NCBI GenBank assembly: GCA_905201285.1
Contig: CAJKNM010000033.1
Span: 1-15,578 of the forward strand
Length of the DNA stretch: 15,578 nucleotides
DNA from: an uncultured Eubacteriales bacterium
Lineage (GTDB): Bacteria; Bacillota; Clostridia; Monoglobales; Monoglobaceae
Direction: 5' to 3'
The position numbers and the translations under genes are program-made. Under the pieces are notes generated by a model. It was not told where the DNA came from. It did no database searches and saw only the letters and a program-made list of their open reading frames with translations. Numbering within the stretch: the stretch's first letter is position 1; each line of letters opens with the position of its first letter. Positions 7,762 to 13,197 of this stretch are shown here, one piece after another.

Positions 7762-8361
7762 TTACTTCAGGAATCCAAGACCTCTGACAATAGGAGGCTC
7801 AACCGCATTGCCCGAACATACCGAGAAGAACGAAATAATCTGAACAACCCAAAGTATAACGAACATTACCCCGGCCACAATCGGAACAATTACAGTCCAG
7901 CAAAGGACAAGAGCGATAATTCCTAAAAGTGTCTTTGTAACGCTTAATTTAAGTGCCTGTCTAACGTGAAATCCGACATATTTTGACTCTCTGCTCGCTA
8001 TAAGAGCAACAATAACGCCAATCCACCCCATAAGATACGGAAGCATAGCGAACACCTTGTTCTGTGAAACATCTGTCTTATCAAATTCGCCGCTGTGGTT
8101 ATACGGATCCGAATAAACCGGGTTCTGTGCATAGCCTCCGACAAAGCCGCCTTGATTGTACTGTGTCTGACCGGCATATTGATTTGAATACTGACCCTGC
8201 TGATTTTGCTGGGTTTGCTGACCCTGCTGTGACTGCTGAGTTTGCTGACTTTGCTGTGACTGCTGCGGCTGCTGAGTCCGCTGTGACGCAAGGCTCATTC
8301 CGCAATTCATACAGAATTCACTGTTATCACGGTTTTCTGTACCACAATTTGAACATACCAT
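7762..8361 (-). CDS. Zinc-ribbon membrane protein with Gln-rich linker (DUF4870-like)
   Basis: No specific function is recognised. The 199-residue protein has three parts. First comes an N-terminal zinc ribbon with two CxxC knuckles (Cys3/Cys6 and Cys17/Cys20). Next is a disordered linker: nine xQQ triplets (residues 29-55), then a Gln/Tyr/Gly-rich stretch to about 90. Last is a hydrophobic region (about 103-190) with three or four membrane segments. The sequence around YVGFHVRQAL resembles the FHxxQAL signature of DUF4870-type small membrane proteins. The start is the ATG at 8361 (MVCSNCG), with AAAGG nine bases upstream; an in-frame GTG at 8370 falls directly against that site. It has its own promoter (8433-8461) and terminator (7688-7728), so it is a single-gene unit unrelated to the purine genes. 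Confidence 0.85.
   Translation of the reverse strand: MVCSNCGTENRDNSEFCMNCGMSLASQRTQQPQQSQQSQQTQQSQQGQQTQQNQQGQYSNQYAGQTQYNQGGFVGGYAQNPVYSDPYNHSGEFDKTDVSQNKVFAMLPYLMGWIGVIVALIASRESKYVGFHVRQALKLSVTKTLLGIIALVLCWTVIVPIVAGVMFVILWVVQIISFFSVCSGNAVEPPIVRGLGFLK
8197..8277 (-). repeat. Nine-unit degenerate 9-bp tandem repeat coding for xQQ triplets
   Basis: These 81 bases hold nine 9-bp units, each coding for one variable residue (T, P, S, G or N) followed by two Gln. The units are made almost only of CAG/CAA codons plus a changing codon. Such in-frame repeats can gain or lose units by slippage without breaking the reading frame. Confidence 0.85.
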
Positions 8362-8432
8362 AAAAATCACCCTTTCCGTTATTCACGGTTTAATATTAAT
8401 ACTTCTGTCATTCTCTTAAACCTTATGGCTAT

Positions 8433-8461
8433 ATTATATTTTATATGCCGTATTTTTTCAA
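8433..8461 (-). promoter_or_regulatory. Sigma-A-type promoter for the zinc-ribbon membrane protein
   Basis: On the minus strand TTGAAA (8456-8461) and a perfect TATAAT (8433-8438) are exactly 17 bases apart in an AT-rich gap. Transcription would begin near 8426 and leave a leader of about 65 nt before the start codon at 8361. Confidence 0.75.
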
Positions 8462-8500
8462 TATATTTATATTACAACACTGTTAATTTTATGTTAAATT

Positions 8501-8522
8501 ACTGCCGTTTTACAACGGCAGT
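8501..8522 (-). terminator. Hairpin directly behind purH, probable end of the purine cluster
   Basis: ACTGCCGTT (8501-8509) and AACGGCAGT (8514-8522) are perfect nine-base inverted repeats with a four-base loop, starting three bases after the purH stop codon. The minus-strand sequence after the stem (AATTTAACATAAAATT) is AT-rich but has only a three-base T run, so termination may be incomplete. Confidence 0.65.
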
Positions 8523-8525
8523 TTA

Positions 8526-9701
8526 TTAATGGTGAAAGAGCCGTATTCCGGTAAACGCCATAGCTATTCCGTACTTATTACAGGTTTCGATTACATTGTC
8601 ATCACGGATTGAGCCGCCCGGCTGAGCTATTACCCTTACCCCGGACTTATGTGCACGCTCAATGTTATCGCCGAACGGGAAGAAAGCATCAGAGCCAAGC
8701 GCAACATCGGTGTTCTTTTTGAGCCACTCATTCTTCTCTTCCTTTGTAAATACCTCCGGCTTAACCTTAAAGGTTTTTTCCCATACGCCGTCTGCGAGAA
8801 CATCCATATATTCATCAGAAATATACACATCAATCGCGTTATCCCTGTCGGCACGCTTGATTCCGTCTACGAATTGCAGTCCAAGAACCTTAGGTGCCTG
8901 TCTGAGCCACCAGATGTCCGCCTTATTTCCGGCAAGGCGTGTGCAGTGTATTCTCGACTGCTGCCCTGCGCCAATTCCTATTGCCTGGCCGTCCTTTACA
9001 TAACAAACACTGTTCGACTGTGTATATTTAAGCGTAATAAGAGAAATTATTAAATCACGCTTTTCATCTTCCGTCATCGTCTTGTTCTCTGTTACAACGT
9101 TTGAGAGCAGTTCATCATCTATTTTAAGCTCGTTTCTTCCCTGTTCAAAGGTTATTCCGAAAACCTGCTTACGCTCAATCGGCTCAGGAACATAATTTTC
9201 ATCAATCTGAATTATATTATAATTTCCTTTCTTTTTACGCTTTAAAATTTCAAGCGCCTCATCGGTATAGCCGGGCGCAATGATTCCATCAGACACCTCT
9301 TTGGCTATAAGCTGAGCAGTCGCCTTATCGCACACATCCGAAAGCGCTATAAAATCCCCGAATGATGACATTCTGTCCGCACCTCTCGCTCTTGCATACG
9401 CATTCGCAAGCGAAGTGAGCTGAACCTCATCATCAATAAAATAAATCTTTCTAAGTGTGTCCGAGAGCGGAAGTCCGACCGCCGCGCCTGCCGGCGAGAC
9501 GTGCTTGAACGAGGTTGCCGCGGGAAGTCCCGTTGCCTTTTTTAATTCTCTGACAAGCTGCCATCCGTTAAAAGCATCCAAAAGATTTATATATCCGGGC
9601 TTTCCGCAGAGAACCGTGAACGGAAGTTCACCGTTTTCGACAAAAACCCTCGACGGCTTTTGATTCGGATTACAGCCGTATTTAAGTTGCATTTCTTTCA
9701 T
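8526..9701 (-). CDS. purH: AICAR formyltransferase (PurH C-terminal domain as a stand-alone enzyme)
   Basis: It transfers a formyl group from 10-formyltetrahydrofolate to AICAR to give FAICAR, the ninth step of IMP synthesis. The 391-residue protein corresponds only to the transformylase part of the usual bifunctional PurH. It opens with LKYGCNPNQKPS and shows FKHVSPAGAAVG (Lys66-His67 match the catalytic pair of human ATIC), SSFGDFIALSD, GIGAGQQSRIHCTRLAG, GSDAFFPFGDNIE and the conserved end AFTGIRLFHH. The N-terminal cyclohydrolase (MGS-like) domain is absent. The start is the ATG at 9701, with AAAGGA nine bases upstream; a longer frame has no support. It follows the purO-like gene by 35 nt, so the missing activity is encoded next door. 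The match over the whole length argues against a degraded gene. Confidence 0.95.
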   Translation of the reverse strand: MKEMQLKYGCNPNQKPSRVFVENGELPFTVLCGKPGYINLLDAFNGWQLVRELKKATGLPAATSFKHVSPAGAAVGLPLSDTLRKIYFIDDEVQLTSLANAYARARGADRMSSFGDFIALSDVCDKATAQLIAKEVSDGIIAPGYTDEALEILKRKKKGNYNIIQIDENYVPEPIERKQVFGITFEQGRNELKIDDELLSNVVTENKTMTEDEKRDLIISLITLKYTQSNSVCYVKDGQAIGIGAGQQSRIHCTRLAGNKADIWWLRQAPKVLGLQFVDGIKRADRDNAIDVYISDEYMDVLADGVWEKTFKVKPEVFTKEEKNEWLKKNTDVALGSDAFFPFGDNIERAHKSGVRVIAQPGGSIRDDNVIETCNKYGIAMAFTGIRLFHH

Positions 9702-9736
9702 ATTTATAATTCCTTTCTGTGTCAGATAACACACTT

Positions 9737-10441
9737 TTATTTATTTTTATTAACGATTCTGCTTTCGGTTTCGCCTGTCTCAATATTAATATATCTGACA
9801 AAAAGCGACACCTTGTTGTCTTCGTTCAGACTGTTCCAGAGATTCTCCTCAAACTCATCTATATCTTCGGGAATCTCAACCGGTTTAGGCTCACCGCAAA
9901 AGCTCGGAAGCGGACTTCCGTCACCCATATATGTATGAATAAAGTGACCCTCACCGCGTTTAGGATTATAAAAACCGAAGGTGTTTCGTCTGCATGAGCT
10001 TGGGTCGCCGTCCGCACTCTTTAGGATTGACATAGCATAGTTATATGAGCTGCCCTCGATATGCATTATACCCGAGATTCTCGGGGTATAGTTCGGCGCA
10101 TCATCCTCAAATTCACGGGTTCTGAGCGCCTGTTCAAACGTCATCTGTTTATCCATTAAGTCATAAATTGTGTCGGTCTGATCACCGTTGGTTACAATCG
10201 TTTTGTTTCCGAGAACACGAACCGGCGCATATATAATAAGATGCGGATCTTCAAGCTTTGATTCATCAAACGCCTGTGTGCGGATTCCGTCACCGTCCTC
10301 AACAAATACACGGTTTCGGCTGTTCTCGCTTCTTCCCATAATAAAATATGCCGTCACCGCATACCTTCCGCTCGGCGACTTACCTATTACTATTCCACGT
10401 CCGGGATAGCTGTTGCTCTTTAATTCTTCATAAATATTCAT
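9737..10441 (-). CDS. purO: IMP cyclohydrolase, PurO family
   Basis: It closes the second purine ring, converting FAICAR to IMP, the last step of the pathway. The 234-residue protein begins MNIYEELKSNSYPGRGI; the YPGRGI motif (11-16), GRSENSRNR, and RISGIMH followed by SSYNYAMSILKS are features I associate with the PurO-type IMP cyclohydrolase family (Pfam IMP_cyclohyd), first known from archaea. It is unrelated in fold to the cyclohydrolase domain of PurH. The start is the ATG at 10441, with GGAGG six bases upstream; the frame runs on into purN but without a better site. The purN stop codon TAG is part of this ribosome binding site (GGTAGGAGG), suggesting coupled translation. Its place before a formyltransferase-only purH strongly supports the assignment. 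The symbol is by family. Confidence 0.88.
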   Translation of the reverse strand: MNIYEELKSNSYPGRGIVIGKSPSGRYAVTAYFIMGRSENSRNRVFVEDGDGIRTQAFDESKLEDPHLIIYAPVRVLGNKTIVTNGDQTDTIYDLMDKQMTFEQALRTREFEDDAPNYTPRISGIMHIEGSSYNYAMSILKSADGDPSSCRRNTFGFYNPKRGEGHFIHTYMGDGSPLPSFCGEPKPVEIPEDIDEFEENLWNSLNEDNKVSLFVRYINIETGETESRIVNKNK

Positions 10442-10451
10442 TATAAACCTC

Positions 10452-11060
10452 CTACCGCTGCTGTGCACTTTCAAGGTCTGCACAAAGCATTTCAACCGCC
10501 TGAGGGAGAATCTGCCACTCGGCCTCCTCCATCACTCTCTTTTGTAAGGTTTCGGCGGTATCGTCATCGTTGATATAGACAGCCTTCTGCATAATAATCT
10601 TTCCGCCGTCGGTTATCTCGTTCACCAGGTGAACGGTAGCACCCGTCACCTTCACGCCATAGTCAAGTGCCGCCTGGTGAACCTTAAGCCCATAAAATCC
10701 ATCACCGCAGAACGATGGTATGAGCGACGGATGGATATTCACGATTTTATCGCGGTACACCGCGATAAAATCCTTCCCTAAAATCGACAGGAATCCCGCA
10801 AGAACTACAATATCCACTTTCATCTCTTTAAGATACGAAACAAGCGCTTTATCAAATTCAGCACCCGAGCCGTATTCTTTTTTAAGAATTTCCTTTGCAT
10901 CGATTCCAGCTGATTCGGCACGCTTTAAGGCATACGCTCCGCTTCTGTCAGCAATAACGGTAACGATTTTTCCGCTCTTGATAATTCCGCTTTGTTGAGC
11001 GTCAATCAGCGCCTGAAGATTCGTTCCGCCGCCCGACACCAAAACACCTATATTCAGCAT
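10452..11060 (-). CDS. purN: Phosphoribosylglycinamide formyltransferase (GAR transformylase)
   Basis: It formylates GAR to FGAR with 10-formyltetrahydrofolate, the third step of purine synthesis. The 202-residue protein has the normal length. It shows the substrate loop VSGGGTNLQALI (8-19), AGFLSILG (88-95), and the catalytic set Asn108 and His110 (in NIHPSLIP) with Asp151 (in NEITDGGKI). Asp is commoner than Asn147 just before that loop in other PurN enzymes, but the catalytic Asp is kept. The ATG at 11060 has AAGGAG seven bases upstream, inside purM, whose last 7 nt overlap this gene, so translation is probably coupled. A perfect hairpin lies inside the gene at 10743-10772. Confidence 0.96.
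   Translation of the reverse strand: MLNIGVLVSGGGTNLQALIDAQQSGIIKSGKIVTVIADRSGAYALKRAESAGIDAKEILKKEYGSGAEFDKALVSYLKEMKVDIVVLAGFLSILGKDFIAVYRDKIVNIHPSLIPSFCGDGFYGLKVHQAALDYGVKVTGATVHLVNEITDGGKIIMQKAVYINDDDTAETLQKRVMEEAEWQILPQAVEMLCADLESAQQR
10743..10772 (-). other. Perfect 14-base inverted repeat inside purN
   Basis: The arms 10743-10756 (GATTTTATCGCGGT) and 10759-10772 (ACCGCGATAAAATC) are exact reverse complements separated by two bases. In RNA this would form a stem of about 13 base pairs with a four-base loop. It lies within the purN reading frame, coding for the residues around DFIAVYRDKI. No T run follows, so it is not a terminator. Function is unknown and chance from the coding sequence is possible. 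Confidence 0.6.
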
Positions 11061-12091
11061 ATGTCCACTCCTTTTTCGCCGCTGACAATCTCACCGACAA
11101 CACACGCTTCCTCGCCGCAGGCGTTGATTGCCGCTATCGCCGAATCCGCCTGAGTCTTAGGAACGGTCAGCATAAGGCCGATACCCATATTATAGGTATT
11201 GAACATATCGCGCTCTGAAATATCGCCAAGCTTTTGAATCATCTTAAATATAGGAAGAACCTCAAAGCTGTTCTTGTCTATTCTTGCTCTTGTTCCCTCT
11301 TTCAGCATTCTCGGAATATTCTCGATAAAACCGCCGCCCGTTATGTGGGATACAGCGCGGACATCCGCCGCCTCTATTGCGGAAAGCAGAGGTTTAACAT
11401 AAATCTTAGTCGGTGTAAGCAGGGCTTCGCCGACCGTCATACCAAGCTCATCGCTGTAAGTTGTGAGACGATTTTTACACTCCGCCGAATCATCGATGCC
11501 AAACACCTTTCTTACGAGCGAATAGCCGTTTGAATGTATTCCCGAAGATTTAACACCGATTATAGCATCGCCCGATTCGAGCCTGCTTCCGTCTATTATC
11601 TTGTCCTTATCAACTATACCGACCGAGAATCCGGCAAGGTCATACTCCTCGGGGTCATAAAAGCCGGGCATTTCAGCGGTTTCACCGCCGATTAAAGCAC
11701 ACCCCGCCGCGACGCAGCCATCGGCAACGCCCTTAACTATATCAGCAACCTTCTCAGGCACATTCTTTCCCACCGCTATATAATCAAGAAAGAAAAGCGG
11801 CTTTGCTCCGCCGCAGGCAATGTCATTCACGCACATCGCGACACAGTCCTGACCGACTGTGTCGTGCTTGTCCATAACAAACGCAAGCTTCAGCTTTGTG
11901 CCGACTCCGTCCGTTCCCGATACCAAAACGGGATTTTTATAACCCGTACCTATTTCAAATAATCCGCCAAAGCCGCCGATTCCCGATATTACCCCGGGAA
12001 TATTGGTGCGCTTTACGTGTTCCTTCATTAATTCTACTGCCTTATAGCCCGCCTCAACGTCTACACCGGCATTTTTATAAGCCTGACTCAT
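11054..12091 (-). CDS. purM: Phosphoribosylformylglycinamidine cyclo-ligase (AIR synthetase)
   Basis: It uses ATP to close the imidazole ring of FGAM, giving AIR (step five). The protein has 345 residues, the normal length. Visible motifs are GIGGFGGLFEI (37-47), VSGTDGVGTKLKLAF (57-71) of the ATP site, VGQDCVAMCVNDIACGGA (79-96), GGETAEMPGFY (135-145), IHSNGYSLVRK and the C-terminal TYNMGIGL. The start is the ATG at 12091, with a strong site (GGAGGA) eight bases upstream. It follows purE by 54 nt and overlaps purN by 7 nt. PurM works on the product of PurL, the first enzyme of this cluster. Confidence 0.97.
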   Translation of the reverse strand: MSQAYKNAGVDVEAGYKAVELMKEHVKRTNIPGVISGIGGFGGLFEIGTGYKNPVLVSGTDGVGTKLKLAFVMDKHDTVGQDCVAMCVNDIACGGAKPLFFLDYIAVGKNVPEKVADIVKGVADGCVAAGCALIGGETAEMPGFYDPEEYDLAGFSVGIVDKDKIIDGSRLESGDAIIGVKSSGIHSNGYSLVRKVFGIDDSAECKNRLTTYSDELGMTVGEALLTPTKIYVKPLLSAIEAADVRAVSHITGGGFIENIPRMLKEGTRARIDKNSFEVLPIFKMIQKLGDISERDMFNTYNMGIGLMLTVPKTQADSAIAAINACGEEACVVGEIVSGEKGVDIC

Positions 12092-12145
12092 CTCTTATCT
12101 CCTCCGTAAATTAATCCAAAATCTATAATTTTACCCTCATAAGTT

Positions 12146-12643
12146 TTATAAATTATGAAGTTCCTCTTGAAGCGCTTTATCTTTTGCTTCAACAGCCTTT
12201 GCCATATCCGCCTTGAACCTGACAAGCCTTTCTGCGAGGTTTTCATCCGATAGCGCAAGCATCTGGACCGCAAGGATTCCCGCATTGTCCGCGCCGTTCA
12301 CGGCAACGGTTGCGACCGGGATTCCCGACGGCATCTGAACCATTGAAAGAAGTGAATCAAGTCCGTCCATCAATGATGACTTAATCGGAAGAGCGATTAC
12401 CGGAAGCGTAGTATACGCGGCAATAACACCGCCAAGGTGAGCCGCCTTTCCTGCCGCCGCGATTATTACCGACACTCCTCTGTCTTTGGCCGTTTTAGCG
12501 AATTCTTCCGCTGCCTGCGGAGTTCTGTGCGCCGAAATAACGCGCGCTTCATACTCCACCCCGAATTCTTTAAGCTTTTCTATCGCACCTTTTACAACGG
12601 GCAAATCCGAATTACTTCCCATAACGATTGCAACCTTTGCCAT
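12146..12643 (-). CDS. purE: N5-carboxyaminoimidazole ribonucleotide mutase (class I PurE)
   Basis: It moves the carboxyl group of N5-CAIR to carbon 4 to give CAIR. Family signals are VAIVMGSNSDLP near the start, the SAHRTP motif that holds the catalytic His, and the C-terminal half LLSMVQMPSGIPVATVAVNG. The glycine-rich motif reads AAAGKAAHLGG rather than the commoner GAGGAAHLPG, but it keeps the AHL that separates class I from the class II AIR carboxylases (AGRSN type). Class I enzymes normally need PurK to make N5-CAIR, and no purK is in this window. I start at the ATG at 12643 (165 residues); an in-frame GTG at 12652 lies closer to the AAGGA site, so the true start could be three codons earlier. 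Confidence 0.95.
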   Translation of the reverse strand: MAKVAIVMGSNSDLPVVKGAIEKLKEFGVEYEARVISAHRTPQAAEEFAKTAKDRGVSVIIAAAGKAAHLGGVIAAYTTLPVIALPIKSSLMDGLDSLLSMVQMPSGIPVATVAVNGADNAGILAVQMLALSDENLAERLVRFKADMAKAVEAKDKALQEELHNL

Positions 12644-12662
12644 TTTAATCACTTATCCTTTC

Positions 12663-13121
12663 TTACTTCTTATATTCCAAATCGTTTTCCGTCAGGTCTT
12701 TTACAACCTCAAGATATTTTTCCGCCTCATTCTTTGCGAGGTCAAGGCTCAGATTTCTGTAATTTCCGCACTCAATCTCGCTTGCGCCGGGCATATCGCC
12801 GTCATATTCAAGTATTTTCTCAAGAGTTTCTTTTATAAGTTTAACATCCGCCTTATGGTCCATCGAACGCAAAAGGAGATAAAACCCCGTCTGACACCCC
12901 ATCGGCCCGAAGTATATCACGCTTCCCTCACGGTCAGAATTTCTCACCATTGTGGCAAACATATGTTCAAGCGAATGCATAGCCGCGTTTGAAATTAAAT
13001 CTCCCGTGTTCGGTTTTCTCATTCTCAGGTCATAGGTAGTGATATCGCCGTCAATCCTCGAAATATAAATTCCAGGTTCAAGTTTAGTGTGATCAACCGT
13101 AAAACTTGTGATTTTTTTCAT
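12663..13121 (-). CDS. luxS: S-ribosylhomocysteine lyase (LuxS)
   Basis: LuxS splits S-ribosylhomocysteine into homocysteine and DPD, the precursor of the AI-2 signal, in the activated methyl cycle. The 152-residue protein is full length. It shows FTVDHTKLEPGIYISR at the start, the metal motif HSLEH (His49, His53, catalytic Glu52), GPMGCQTGFY with catalytic Cys76, and Cys118 in ECGNYRNL as the third metal ligand. I choose the ATG at 13121, giving MKKITSFTVDHTKL as in known LuxS proteins; an in-frame TTG two codons earlier (13127) is closer to the AGGAAGG site, so both are possible. It lies 76 nt after purL and 19 nt before purE, on the same strand, so it is probably part of the purine transcript. 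Confidence 0.97.
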   Translation of the reverse strand: MKKITSFTVDHTKLEPGIYISRIDGDITTYDLRMRKPNTGDLISNAAMHSLEHMFATMVRNSDREGSVIYFGPMGCQTGFYLLLRSMDHKADVKLIKETLEKILEYDGDMPGASEIECGNYRNLSLDLAKNEAEKYLEVVKDLTENDLEYKK

Positions 13122-13197
13122 ATTCAATCACCCTTCCTTTAATATAAATCCACCTATAAAGGCATAATTTCGACGTGTTTCAAAACATCAAATATCC

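Noticed and set aside
8526..9701. purH as a gene that lost its N-terminal domain by decay
   Set aside because: The frame has a good ribosome binding site and starts exactly at the transformylase domain with all motifs intact, and the missing activity is encoded by the gene before it.
11839..11864. Ten-base perfect inverted repeat (CGACACAGTC and its complement) inside purM
   Set aside because: It falls in the conserved DTVGQDCVAM motif, where GAC, GTC and TGT codons produce self-complementarity; a stem this short is likely chance.
13122..13197. Possible promoter for luxS (TTGAAA at 13177-13182)
   Set aside because: No convincing -10 element stands 16-18 bases downstream on the minus strand; the best matches are TTTATA or TTATAG. 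I prefer transcription from purL.
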